Assembly (NCBI GenBank): GCA_937996665.1
Contig: CALKUU010000120.1
Span: 1 to 44,096 of the forward strand
Direction of reading: 5' to 3'
Source: an uncultured Xenococcaceae cyanobacterium
Lineage (GTDB): Bacteria > Cyanobacteriota > Cyanobacteriia > Cyanobacteriales > Xenococcaceae
Length of the DNA: 44,096 bases
This document shows, piece after piece, positions 9,380 through 21,975 of this stretch. The notes beneath the pieces are model-generated. The model was not told the origin of the DNA. It worked only from the letters and a program-made list of their open reading frames with translations, and searched no databases. Both the position numbers and the translations under genes were made by a program. Numbering within the stretch: the first letter of the stretch is position 1; the number at the start of each line of letters is the position of its first letter.

Positions 9380-12024
9380 GATTTCTGCCTCCTTGACGTT
9401 AGTAAATGGTGTAAATCTTCAATAGTTTGGTGAACTAAGCTTCCAAAAAACATGGTTTGCGACCGAGAAGCGACAAAGCCATACTTGCGAAAAATCATGT
9501 ATTGTCGGGGACACCTTTGGTAGAGCAAATAATCGCTGGTGTAGGAATAGTTTTTCGGTAACTCGTCAATGTCTTCTTTGGCTTCGGGAAGAAAGCTCGT
9601 ATCAAAATTCGGTATTCGAGTTATTTCACCAGACAAAATAGTACGAAAAGGTTCGCTAATCCTCTGTCCTTGACCTTTGTAGTGGTTTATTACCAGTAAA
9701 TTCTTTGCTCTAGATAACGCCACATAAAACATCCGCATGATGTCAAAAGAAGACATTCGCTCTAGTGGTTCTCCCTCACGCTCTATTAGGGGTCTGACAA
9801 TCTGTTCGATTCTCTGCGGTCCTCGGTCATCTTTTCTGGGATTTCCCAAAATGACTACGGGAAACTCCAATCCTTTTGATTGGTGGATGGTGAGAAAGGG
9901 AATTCTACCTTTGGGAAAAGGATCGTCAGCATCTTCATATTCGGATTCTCCCAGTCGAAACAGACTGTAAAGAAAGCTCATGAAAAAAGTAACTTGGAAC
10001 TTTTTATCGCTGAGGAACTGGGCAGTAATTACAGAGGTATATTCGTCGGTAAACCTAGCTAGATACTGAGTGATCAAACCCAAATTACAAATTGGTCCTT
10101 CGTCTTTTCCTGTCTCTGCTAAATCGAACATCGTTTTGAAATGGTCAAAAATGCAGAGTCGATAAAACAGATCGAGAACACTCCAGTCAACGGATGTAGC
10201 AGCGTTGATGACATAGCTCAGAGAGAAAGGATTACCTTCTTCGATTCGTTTTTCGACGACGCGCTTGAAATAAGAACTACCAATAGCTTTCTTGGCAGAA
10301 GTAGATATTCCATTAGCGTTAGAAAGTGATCGCTGCATTAGCACAATGTCATAGGGCTGTTTTAAATCCCATTGATTGTCTTGAGCGACTTGTAGCAGTA
10401 TTTGATAGTCTTTGGTGACAGTTTTGATTTCTTCCCTACGCTCTTTAACGTAGCTAGCCAAGTTCTTATCTCGTTGAATTAGAAGATTCGCTTGAGAGAC
10501 ACATTCCTTCATCCATTCGTGGAAATCATTGTAATCCTCTCCTGAGAAGCTTCCTTTTGCTGGCTTGCCGAAAATTTTGAGGTAAACACCAAATACTGCG
10601 ATCGCTTCTTCTACCGCTAAAAAACCTTTGGCTCTAGGAGCATAAACCTTGAGTCCCTGTTCTTCCAAAGCATCCATCATTCTTTTAACTTGTGTACTGG
10701 GTTTCCCTCGGTATTTTAGAGATGGATAAAGAAAAGCAATCTGGTTCGGGTCTTGAACTTTTTTGGTATCGATTAGTTTTCTGACAAACTGGGCGATTTC
10801 AGCACAGACAAGATCGGGTTTAGCTGCTGTACTGGCGATAACTGAAGGATTTTTATCTTGGCTGTGGGCCTGGATATTTTTGTTAGTAATGCGGTAGTGA
10901 CCCGTTCCCGAAGATTTACGCCAATTACAGCGATCAATAAAGTCAGTGTAGAAGTCTACTATTTTCTGTCTAGAACGGTAATTAGTATTGAGGGGAATTT
11001 CACGAGCATCGCATCCTAAATATTTTTGACAGCGTTGAGGAAATTCAACAAAGTTTTCTACTGTGGCACCCCTAAAACGGTAGAGAGCTTGATCATCATC
11101 TCCTACAACACAAATGTTTTGATGACCAGTAGCTAGTTTAAAAAATAGTTTTTCTTGAATGGTATTGGTGTCTTGATATTCATCGATAATGACGTGCTTG
11201 AAAATCTGCTCGGATGCTGTAGAAGCTTCCAAATTTATGAGAGCTTGTTGTTGTACTAGAGAAAAATCTGTTTGGGGTAGTCCATCTGATGAATTGAGAG
11301 AGTCTTGATAAAAGGCGTACATATCAATCAGACCCTGCAAAATCTCATCTGTGACTTGTTCTTTAATTTCTGAAGACTTAATATATTCTTCTGAGAAGCG
11401 ATTAAACAGAGAAATACAGTTGGTAACTGCTACGTGCCTCGAACTAGATCGAGAGCCAAAATATTCATTAATGATCGCACTGAGATTCTCTTCTGGATTT
11501 TCTGACAAATTTCCAGCTTGAGTCATTTTTTCCCAGAAAGCTCGCCGAGAAATATAGAAGTATTGACCCAGTGCATCTTTGAGGGCTGGAGTAATCGGTC
11601 TTTTTCCAGCTTTAGATAATCGCCTGTCTCTGATGAGTTTTTGGCAGAGGGAATGTACTGTACCCACGTACATCTTAGAAATGTCGTAGGGTATGCCTGT
11701 AAGGTTAGTGACAAGTCCGAGAAGCGATCTCAATCCTTCCTGTAGTTGAAAGGCTGCTTTTTCGGTAAAGGTACTCAGAAAGATTTCTTCTGGTTTAACT
11801 TCTTCAAAGACAATTAAATTTAGGGTTCGCCAGAGAAGAACTCTCGTTTTGCCAGAACCAGGACCCGCCGTCAGAAAAAGAGGACAACCATTGTGAAGAA
11901 TAGCTTTTTCTTGATTTTCGTTCGGTCGGAAGTTAACTTGTGACCAAAGTTTTTGAATTGATAGTTTGTTTGTAGTTAAGAGCATTAAGCATTCTTTATC
12001 CAATGTTTTAAACACTTCGGTCAT
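9376..12024 (-). CDS. UvrD/Rep-family (superfamily 1) DNA helicase with the N-terminal part of a nuclease domain
   Basis: An 882-residue SF1A helicase: Walker A LTAGPGSGKTRV (residues 52-62), TFTEKAA (motif Ia), Walker B HVIIDEYQDTN (about 273-283), motif III VGDDDQALYRFRGA (about 307-320), motif IV NTNYRS, and motif V/VI FLTIHQSKGLEFPVVI with FYVALSRAK. The C terminus has LLYQRCPRQY (C838) and FFGSLVHQTIEDL (H865, E869), which are the first cysteine and first helix of a RecB/AddB-type nuclease domain. The protein then stops, and the rest of that domain is the next gene. Expected role: ATP-driven DNA unwinding with end resection. The start at 12024 lacks a clear Shine-Dalgarno; an ATG at 11985 is the alternative. 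It heads a minus-strand block with nuclease, mod and res. Confidence 0.82.
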   Translation of the reverse strand: MTEVFKTLDKECLMLLTTNKLSIQKLWSQVNFRPNENQEKAILHNGCPLFLTAGPGSGKTRVLLWRTLNLIVFEEVKPEEIFLSTFTEKAAFQLQEGLRSLLGLVTNLTGIPYDISKMYVGTVHSLCQKLIRDRRLSKAGKRPITPALKDALGQYFYISRRAFWEKMTQAGNLSENPEENLSAIINEYFGSRSSSRHVAVTNCISLFNRFSEEYIKSSEIKEQVTDEILQGLIDMYAFYQDSLNSSDGLPQTDFSLVQQQALINLEASTASEQIFKHVIIDEYQDTNTIQEKLFFKLATGHQNICVVGDDDQALYRFRGATVENFVEFPQRCQKYLGCDAREIPLNTNYRSRQKIVDFYTDFIDRCNWRKSSGTGHYRITNKNIQAHSQDKNPSVIASTAAKPDLVCAEIAQFVRKLIDTKKVQDPNQIAFLYPSLKYRGKPSTQVKRMMDALEEQGLKVYAPRAKGFLAVEEAIAVFGVYLKIFGKPAKGSFSGEDYNDFHEWMKECVSQANLLIQRDKNLASYVKERREEIKTVTKDYQILLQVAQDNQWDLKQPYDIVLMQRSLSNANGISTSAKKAIGSSYFKRVVEKRIEEGNPFSLSYVINAATSVDWSVLDLFYRLCIFDHFKTMFDLAETGKDEGPICNLGLITQYLARFTDEYTSVITAQFLSDKKFQVTFFMSFLYSLFRLGESEYEDADDPFPKGRIPFLTIHQSKGLEFPVVILGNPRKDDRGPQRIEQIVRPLIEREGEPLERMSSFDIMRMFYVALSRAKNLLVINHYKGQGQRISEPFRTILSGEITRIPNFDTSFLPEAKEDIDELPKNYSYTSDYLLYQRCPRQYMIFRKYGFVASRSQTMFFGSLVHQTIEDLHHLLTSRRQKS

Positions 12025-12135
12025 GGATCGAGCAAATAGCAGAAAATTAGCTAATCGCTATGTTTTTCCAACAAGTAAAGTTTTTTCACAGCAAGGAATA
12101 GAGCAAATTAGAAATATCTAAAATGCTCACGCCAG

Positions 12136-12159
12136 GTAGATTTTTTTCAAAAAATCTAC
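12136..12159. promoter_or_regulatory. 24-bp near-perfect palindrome upstream of the helicase operon
   Basis: Exact 11-bp arms GTAGATTTTTT and AAAAAATCTAC are separated by only 2 bases. The spacing suits a dimeric repressor site better than a terminator. It lies about 112 bp upstream of the helicase start and is a candidate operator for the helicase-nuclease-mod-res block. Confidence 0.45.
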
Positions 12160-12172
12160 TTAGATTATGAAA

Positions 12173-12190
12173 TTAAATCTTTAGATTTAA
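12173..12190. promoter_or_regulatory. 18-bp palindrome upstream of the helicase operon
   Basis: Exact 8-bp arms TTAAATCT and AGATTTAA around TT, 13 bp from the palindrome at 12136-12159. Two adjacent dyads with a shared ATCT core suggest paired binding sites for one regulator. Confidence 0.4.
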
Positions 12191-12337
12191 GTGAAATCAA
12201 TAACAGAAGAGACAAACTGCTTCTCTGTTCAAGATGGCTTCAACATTTAAATAACTAGCTTTAAAGTTAATTTAAATGCAGATTTTGGATTCAAGGCTAC
12301 GGAGAGTTTATGTATTATGCACTTACGCTAATACTCT

Positions 12338-12369
12338 GTGACATTAATAATAGCTGTGATTAATGTCAC
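12338..12369. repeat. 11-bp perfect inverted repeat
   Basis: GTGACATTAAT (12338-12348) and ATTAATGTCAC (12359-12369) are separated by 10 bases. It could be an operator, or a recombinase/transposase-type site, since TGACA-containing repeats occur at the ends of Tn7-like elements. There is only this one pair, and no terminal structure or duplication is visible. Confidence 0.45.
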
Positions 12370-12852
12370 TTGATATCGTTATAAACAACGAAAAATATGG
12401 AAAATTGAAAAATGTTTTAGTTACACCATATACAGTGGTCTACCTACAATTACTTTCTCGATTAATCAAATATTCAACAATTTTTTCTCCACATATAGTG
12501 TTTTAGTGCTATCTCGGATAATCTAAATCATTTAGCTAAGAATACTGAAAGTATTTCGACCACAATATAATTACAGTCAGGCTACGTCGAAGCAAATTTT
12601 TGTCTTTTCAAGATCTTGAAAAATTAAAAACCTACTTGTCTATAAAATTAACGATAAGTTAATCTCAAACGACTTCAGTAATATTGAGTGCTTAAAATAC
12701 ATAAATTGTGCTGGTTACGACAGGCTATCTTTCTTGTAAAGAAGTCGGATTATTGTTGTAGTCAATTTTCAAAGATTTGAAAAAAATTTGAACGACAAAT
12801 TTTAAGTGTTAAGAAAATTTACTTAATACACAAAAACATGATTTATTCTTAG

Positions 12853-12869
12853 AGTTACCTGTGGTAACT
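12853..12869. repeat. 17-bp palindrome AGTTACC-TGT-GGTAACT
   Basis: Seven-base arms with a 3-base centre, 14 bp upstream of the short open frame at 12884. The geometry is that of a dimeric regulator site. Function unknown. Confidence 0.35.
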
Positions 12870-13159
12870 ACAAAAAAATTTCAATGACTCTTCCTTTTGC
12901 CACGAGTCGAGTTTTCAGTAAAGACCCTACTCAAAGGCTGTTAGATAGAACTCTTAAAATTCCCAGGCAGGTAAGTTTTAATCAAAATAACTAAAGTTAC
13001 TCAGTTGAATGAGGTTTAAATAGTCTGAGATGTGTCTAAGCATTCATTTTTGAATCAAGTTTAAATGATTTTCGCTTTTTAAGTGCCTAACATCAATTAA
13101 CGAAGTTCAAAATTCCTTGGACTTCAGAAATAGTCTATGAAATAACTTTCTTAGAACTG

Positions 13160-13171
13160 TTATTCGCATGA
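13160..13171 (+). promoter_or_regulatory. Shared upstream element a (TTATTCGCATGA)
   Basis: Matches the 12-bp element found before many genes of this region. It ends 83 nt before the ATG of the exported-protein gene at 13255 and has the same orientation. It overlaps a possible earlier ATG (13168), which argues against that start. Confidence 0.55.
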
Positions 13172-13254
13172 AAATCTGGTTTTCTTTTAAAGCAATTCGT
13201 AAAAATATAAAAGTCCAGCAAAAAAGTTTTGAGTTTCGCACCAAGGAGAGAGCT

Positions 13255-13566
13255 ATGACTTATGTATTTTGCAATATCAATATTTTGGTGATGGCTACTT
13301 TTTCTTTCTTTACAGCCTTTGTCACGGCTACAAGTGCCCAAACAGCCCTAAAAAAGGAGCAAGTGAAAGAATTTTGTTCCCCTAATGAAGAACTATCTTA
13401 TTTAGAGTTGTTAAATTTACCTGCAAATTCAGAAATCAAGTTTAACAGCCTAAATTTTATTGAAGCTATCCCAAATTCCAAAAGTGAATCAACTAAAACC
13501 TTTTTTATAAGGGCTGAAAAATACAGTATTTACAAAAAATCGGCTTTTACTGAGTTTAAAAAATAG
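13255..13566 (+). CDS. Small exported protein, unknown function
   Basis: A 103-residue protein with a signal peptide: hydrophobic core LVMATFSFFTAFVTA, then a likely cleavage site SA-QTA near residue 29. The mature part is about 74 residues, contains a single Cys (EFCSPNEEL) and ends in a Lys-rich helix. The start at 13255 is preferred over the in-frame ATG at 13168 because GGAGAG lies just upstream, the signal peptide then starts directly, and the earlier ATG sits inside the shared upstream element. It lies alone, 192 bp before the cmr operon, in the same direction. I recognise no family. Confidence 0.6.
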   Translation: MTYVFCNINILVMATFSFFTAFVTATSAQTALKKEQVKEFCSPNEELSYLELLNLPANSEIKFNSLNFIEAIPNSKSESTKTFFIRAEKYSIYKKSAFTEFKK

Positions 13567-13758
13567 ATTTACAGCACTAAATAATCATGATCGAGCAAAT
13601 TCTAAGATTAATTTAAGAGTTCAACTCCCTTGTTGATTTTGCTAATAAAAACCTTAAATTACTCCATTCTATCTAGCATTATCGCTAAAGTACATAGAAC
13701 ATATAACTTTTAAAAATGTTCTTTTAACTAAGTTATTTCGAGATTTATCGGTATATAA

Positions 13759-18146
<4,388 letters not shown>

Positions 18147-18149
18147 ATT

Positions 18150-19052
18150 ATGAAACCAAATTTAGCTTACATGTATTTGCTTTCACCTTTACACACTGGA
18201 GGCACAAGTCAGGAAGGGAACTTAGTTGGAATCGCAAGAGAAACTCATACAAATTTCCCTTACACTCCTTCAAGTACAATTCGTGGACGTCTCAGAGCAA
18301 AAGTAGACGAGAACATAAACACTAAGGATGATGACAAGGTTATCGAAAGCAAAATAAGAAAAGTGAAATTATTTGGTACCGACCTTAACGACATACAGAA
18401 TAGAGATTTTGTGGAATACTACGAAGCAGAAACAGATCGTAAGTTAACCAATCTAGAACAGGGAAATATTTGGATCGGAGATTCTTCTTTACTTTGGTTT
18501 CCTGTTGCATCTCTAAGCCATGGTGTAGTTTGGATTAGTTGCCCTTTACTGCTGCAAAGATGGGCAAGATTACAATCTGATAGACAAATCAATAAAATCC
18601 CCACAGCTTACAAGGCTCACTTTAATTCCAAGTCCGATGTTTATCTTAAAGATGCAATTATCTCCAAAAATACTATTAAAGACTGGCAAGAATGGGAAAG
18701 CTTTATTCCGAATAAAGATAAAACAAGCATTGATAAAGTAATCGTGCTGCCTAATCAACATTGCGAAACTCTTATTCAGATGAGCTTGTGGAGACAGGTA
18801 AAAGTAAAATTAGACGAACACAAAAGCGTTGTCGATGGTAGTTTTCGTTATGAAGAAGCTATCCCCTCAGATACCTTAATGTATCTACCCTACGGGATTA
18901 CTGCTAAAGCAAACAATCACACAGAAGAATATCTGAAAGACTTTCAGAAACTACTATCAGATAACAAACTACTACAAATTGGTGGTCAAGAGAGTTTAGG
19001 CAGAGGTTTTCTTGAATTATGGATTGACAAAAAAGAAGAGGTGACAGCATGA
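18150..19052 (+). CDS. cmr4: Type III-B backbone subunit Cmr4 (Cas7-like, target-RNA nuclease)
   Basis: A 300-residue Cmr4 with YLLSPLHTGGTSQEGNLVGI at the N terminus, the FPYTPSSTIRGRLRAKV glycine-rich turn, and the C-terminal RAMP loop IGGQESLGRGFLEL. Cmr4 copies form the filament and cut bound target RNA at 6-nt steps. The catalytic Asp of the family cannot be placed with certainty by eye, though several Asp residues occur in the thumb-like segment after GRLRAKVDEN. The ATG follows cmr3 by 3 bp and the stop overlaps the cmr5 ATG (ATGA), so it belongs to the operon. Confidence 0.92.
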   Translation: MKPNLAYMYLLSPLHTGGTSQEGNLVGIARETHTNFPYTPSSTIRGRLRAKVDENINTKDDDKVIESKIRKVKLFGTDLNDIQNRDFVEYYEAETDRKLTNLEQGNIWIGDSSLLWFPVASLSHGVVWISCPLLLQRWARLQSDRQINKIPTAYKAHFNSKSDVYLKDAIISKNTIKDWQEWESFIPNKDKTSIDKVIVLPNQHCETLIQMSLWRQVKVKLDEHKSVVDGSFRYEEAIPSDTLMYLPYGITAKANNHTEEYLKDFQKLLSDNKLLQIGGQESLGRGFLELWIDKKEEVTA

Positions 19053-19522
19053 TTTTTGACCCTAGAACTTTATCTGAACCAGCATATACTGCGTTAAGAG
19101 ATCTAAAAAAACAGTATACTTCCGCTTTTAAAGAGGGAACAATTACGGAAGAACAGTATAAAAAGCACCTGAAAGAACAAAAAAGCCAAGCGGTAGAACT
19201 TTACACGTATATTGCCACTTGGGGTTTAATGCGCCTTAAAGGGGAAGAAATAGTCCTAGATAAATGGAATCCCTCTCGGGAACCTTCTTTACAGAGACGT
19301 GCAACTACAAACCAAGAAGGAAAAAGAGAAATAATAGAATGCTTTTTTGATTGCCTAGGAAACGTTGCCTGTATTTCTCAGTTGTCGGGTCAGTTAGGAA
19401 TTGAAACTTTAACTACCCAGAATACCAATGCCAACAAATATTTAGGATTAACAAGTCTTGCTTTAAAAATTTCACAAGAATTTAGCTTTTGGGCGGATTC
19501 GGTTTATCACGATATTCAGTAG
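19049..19522 (+). CDS. cmr5: Type III-B small subunit Cmr5
   Basis: A 157-residue, mostly alpha-helical protein. Family features are a conserved C-half of the first helical region (QAVELYTYIATWGLMRLKG) and a position directly after cmr4 with a 4-base ATGA overlap. Cmr5 copies form the belly filament that packs against Cmr4 and helps hold target RNA. No catalytic role is expected. A longer N-terminal helix (ALRDLKKQYTSAFKEG) is present, as in cyanobacterial members. Confidence 0.85.
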   Translation: MIFDPRTLSEPAYTALRDLKKQYTSAFKEGTITEEQYKKHLKEQKSQAVELYTYIATWGLMRLKGEEIVLDKWNPSREPSLQRRATTNQEGKREIIECFFDCLGNVACISQLSGQLGIETLTTQNTNANKYLGLTSLALKISQEFSFWADSVYHDIQ

Positions 19523-19535
19523 GAGTAGCCTTTTC

Positions 19536-21368
19536 ATGTATGAAGATGACAATTGCCTAGAATGGTTAAACAATCATACTCAACTAGAACGTCACAATAA
19601 CGCTAGCTTCGTAGAATGTATGCGTTGGATGAGAATACCGAAAAAAATCATTGAAGATACAAGGGGTCTAACAAGAGAACAAGTAACACTCAATGGAGTT
19701 AACAAACAATACAACATTGATTCCCAACTCAAGTTACTTCAAATTGCTACAGAAAATGCTAATAATTTTACTGATAAGAACAAAGAATATTTAGAAATCC
19801 TCAACAAAAGAATTAAAAATATAGCGGGAGAAGAAAATACGTTTAACGCCGAATGTTTATGGCGTACTAGAGTTGGAGGGCACAGGGGAGCAGAAAATAT
19901 TCTACTTCCTGCATTCGATCATTTAGGAATTCCTTTCATTCCTTCCAGTACTTTAAGAGGAATAGCCCGAAATCAAGCTTTACTAGAACTGGGTAGCGAT
20001 CTAGAAGTATCTAAATATTTTGGCTCTTTAGAAGTAGATAGTTCAAACAAAATGGGTAAGGTAATATTTTTAGATGCATATCCAACAGCTGGAAAGTGGC
20101 GTAAAAACAACATATCTTTGGACATTGCAAATAACATTTGGGAATGGAGTGGCAACAACATCATCTATAAACCTAATCCCAACACATTTATTTCTTTGAG
20201 TAAAGCAGGATTTCTAATCGGATTAAAACCAACTAATAAATGCGAACCAGCACATCTTGAGAAGGTAAAAAGTTGGTTAAAACAAGGCTTGCTAGCTGGA
20301 GTAGGTTCGCAAATTAATTCTGGTTACGGAGAAATAAAGATTAAAGGAGAATCTGAAACAAACGAACCATTTCTTGAAGTAGGATTTACTCTTCAGAGTC
20401 AATTTATTCACGGTAATCAGAGATTTAATGATCTTCGAGAACCATATAAAAAGGTAAGAGGAGAAATAAAAAGAAGCAGAGATAAAATTCCTCAAACAAA
20501 TACCAGTTCACAGCCAGAAGTTCGACCTATCGCTTTTAAGTCAATGCTGCGTTACTGGTTCCGTACAATTACCCTTGGCTTTATTTCTGTTGAAGATGTC
20601 AAACAGTTTGAATCTCACCTATTTGGTTCCATTGAACCCCAAAATAGAGGGTGGGTGAAATTTAGAGTTTCTGGAGGAAATAAAGTTATCCCCAATCAAG
20701 AAGATCGTCCTTGTGGAATACAAAGAGGTAAACTCAAACTATATTATTCCTCAGAAATTAAATCTTCAAATAAAGAAATAGTACGGCAACTATTTATCGA
20801 TCTATCATGGCTAATGTTCCACTTAGGAGGAATAGGTCAAGGTTCAAGAAGACCATTATATAAACGCAGAAATAATCCATACTACCGAGGGAGTAAGTTA
20901 AGATTTACTAGCAATACATTAGAAACATCACCGACTAGCTACAAGGAATTTGCATCTCTATTTAGAGAAAAACTAAATAGTTTCCTCGAAAACTTAATGG
21001 TATTAACTGGAAAACAAGTAGAATTATCTTCTAATATTAATGATCATATTGAAGAAGCTTTTAATAGTAAGTGTGAAATTTTTGTTTATTCAGGAAAATA
21101 CGATCTACAGAAAAATAATGCACTAGAAATTTTACATGATGACAAGGAGTACCATTCAATAAATGATAGAGGTAAAAAAATCTACAATTCAGAGCTTTGT
21201 GGAGGAAATGGGAATCCTTCTCCAGTTTGGATTGCAGGATTAGATAACTATCAAGTAATAACCATTTTCGGTTCAAATACAGGATTAAGAAAAGATTTTG
21301 CGGGAAAACTAAAAAATAATAAGGATAAGTGCTTACAAGTATTTCCTGTTAAAAATTCTCAATTATAG
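19536..21368 (+). CDS. cmr6: Cmr6-Cmr1 fusion protein, type III-B
   Basis: A 610-residue protein with two RAMP modules. The first (to about residue 270) is Cmr6-like: LWRTRVGGHRGAEN, GIPFIPSSTLRGIARNQALL, and the Gly-rich loop LLAGVGSQINSGYGEIKI. The second (about 275-610) is Cmr1-like: a new start FTLQSQFIHGN, then RPIAFKSMLRYWFRTI and FESHLFGSIEPQ, and LGGIGQGSRRPLYKRRN. No separate cmr1 exists in the operon, so the fusion should supply both 3'-end cap subunits in one chain. A GGAG precedes the ATG, 13 bp after cmr5. The fused arrangement would put Cmr6 and Cmr1 next to each other, as they are in known complexes. Confidence 0.8.
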   Translation: MYEDDNCLEWLNNHTQLERHNNASFVECMRWMRIPKKIIEDTRGLTREQVTLNGVNKQYNIDSQLKLLQIATENANNFTDKNKEYLEILNKRIKNIAGEENTFNAECLWRTRVGGHRGAENILLPAFDHLGIPFIPSSTLRGIARNQALLELGSDLEVSKYFGSLEVDSSNKMGKVIFLDAYPTAGKWRKNNISLDIANNIWEWSGNNIIYKPNPNTFISLSKAGFLIGLKPTNKCEPAHLEKVKSWLKQGLLAGVGSQINSGYGEIKIKGESETNEPFLEVGFTLQSQFIHGNQRFNDLREPYKKVRGEIKRSRDKIPQTNTSSQPEVRPIAFKSMLRYWFRTITLGFISVEDVKQFESHLFGSIEPQNRGWVKFRVSGGNKVIPNQEDRPCGIQRGKLKLYYSSEIKSSNKEIVRQLFIDLSWLMFHLGGIGQGSRRPLYKRRNNPYYRGSKLRFTSNTLETSPTSYKEFASLFREKLNSFLENLMVLTGKQVELSSNINDHIEEAFNSKCEIFVYSGKYDLQKNNALEILHDDKEYHSINDRGKKIYNSELCGGNGNPSPVWIAGLDNYQVITIFGSNTGLRKDFAGKLKNNKDKCLQVFPVKNSQL

Positions 21369-21384
21369 CGATCTCATATACTCC

Positions 21385-21396
21385 TGATTCGCATCA
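21385..21396 (+). promoter_or_regulatory. Shared upstream element b (TGATTCGCATCA)
   Basis: Perfect dyad TGAT-TCGC-ATCA ending 77 nt before the ATG at 21474, in gene orientation. It lies 17 bp after the cmr6-cmr1 stop, so the small gene has its own promoter region. Confidence 0.6.
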
Positions 21397-21473
21397 AATA
21401 CAAATATTTTAAACTTCTTGCAATTTAGAATTACGTTGCCAATTCAATCTTTAATTACTGTCAGGATTAAGCA

Positions 21474-21847
21474 ATGTCTTTATATCTAGATACCATCAAA
21501 GAAAAAGCGCAGAAATGGAAAAACAACGAGAAACAATCAAAATATCTTCTTAGTAGATATGGCTTTATGGCTGCTTACTGCTGGAGCTTTAAAAATAAAC
21601 AGCGATGTAGCGATTTAGCCAGGGAATTCATAGAGCAAAGTTATATCGCTCAAGGAGGTTCTGCTGGCTGGGCTGGGATTCATTTTTAAGAAGGCAAGAA
21701 TATTGCGCACCGCGAAGCGGATCTCTTCGAGACCGCTGTAATGAAATCTACAAGCTAGAAAACCTATCTATTTGTACGGGATGTAATATTACTTACTGTT
21801 ACAGATGTTCTCGTCCTTGTGCTTGTGGGGGAGAAGTGGTTGGATAA
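21474..21847 (+). pseudogene. Frameshifted small gene ending in a Cys-rich zinc-ribbon-like segment
   Basis: The first frame encodes 71 residues (MSLYLDTIKEKAQKW to GWAGIHF) and stops at 21687-21689 inside a run of five T. In frame 2, which is open from 21611, the DNA continues to 21847 and ends with ICTGCNITYCYRC and SRPCACGG: seven Cys in CxxC-type spacings after residue 'CNEIYKLENLS'. Adding one T to the run would join both into about 124 residues. A palindromic repeat (21711-21737) sits in the join. The gene is therefore either broken or read by frameshifting. It lies between the cmr operon and the CARF-HEPN gene and carries the shared upstream element. No family recognised beyond 'zinc-ribbon-like'. 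Confidence 0.55.
21711..21737. repeat. Short dispersed palindromic repeat (compound hairpin)
   Basis: CGC-GAA-GCG is followed by AGCGG-a-TCTC-ttc-GAGA-CCGCT, a 9-bp stem with one bulged base. GC-rich compound hairpins of this kind are scattered in many cyanobacterial genomes. Here it lies inside the frameshifted Cys-rich gene and may have been inserted into it. Confidence 0.5.
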
Positions 21848-21897
21848 AAGGATTTTCACTCATTTTAAAGTTTTAGACATGCGACCGCTCTACCTTC

Positions 21898-21909
21898 TCA
21901 TTCGCGAAA
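21898..21909 (+). promoter_or_regulatory. Shared upstream element c (TCATTCGCGAAA), weaker match
   Basis: Keeps TCATTCGC but departs from the consensus afterwards. It ends 66 nt before the ATG of the CARF-HEPN gene, in gene orientation and at the spacing of the other sites. Confidence 0.4.
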
Positions 21910-21975
21910 ATAGCGATTCTTTAATCAATATAGATCTAGTCTTATCTACAGCACAATAGTTACTCAGCACTTATT

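Larger units (their letters stand above)
12025..13159. other. Long non-coding region rich in inverted repeats
   Basis: About 1.1 kb of very AT-rich DNA between the minus-strand restriction block and the plus-strand genes. It contains several dyads listed separately (12136-12159, 12173-12190, 12338-12369, 12853-12869). A 36-codon open frame at 12884-12994 (starting MTLPFATSRVFS) has no Shine-Dalgarno and no recognised relative, so it is not called as a gene. The region probably carries the promoter of the helicase operon on the left. It may also mark a junction between two separately acquired blocks. Confidence 0.6.

Noticed and set aside
1-12369. A complete CRISPR-associated transposon
   Set aside because: No transposase, TniQ or defined ends are in the window; the idea rests on gene content and one inverted repeat, so it is kept only as a question.
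12884-12994. 36-codon frame in the non-coding region
   Set aside because: No ribosome-binding site, no recognised relative, and its length is within chance for the region.
13168-13254. Earlier ATG for the small exported protein
   Set aside because: It lies within shared element a, adds a basic N-terminal stretch ahead of the signal peptide, and has no Shine-Dalgarno, whereas the ATG at 13255 does.
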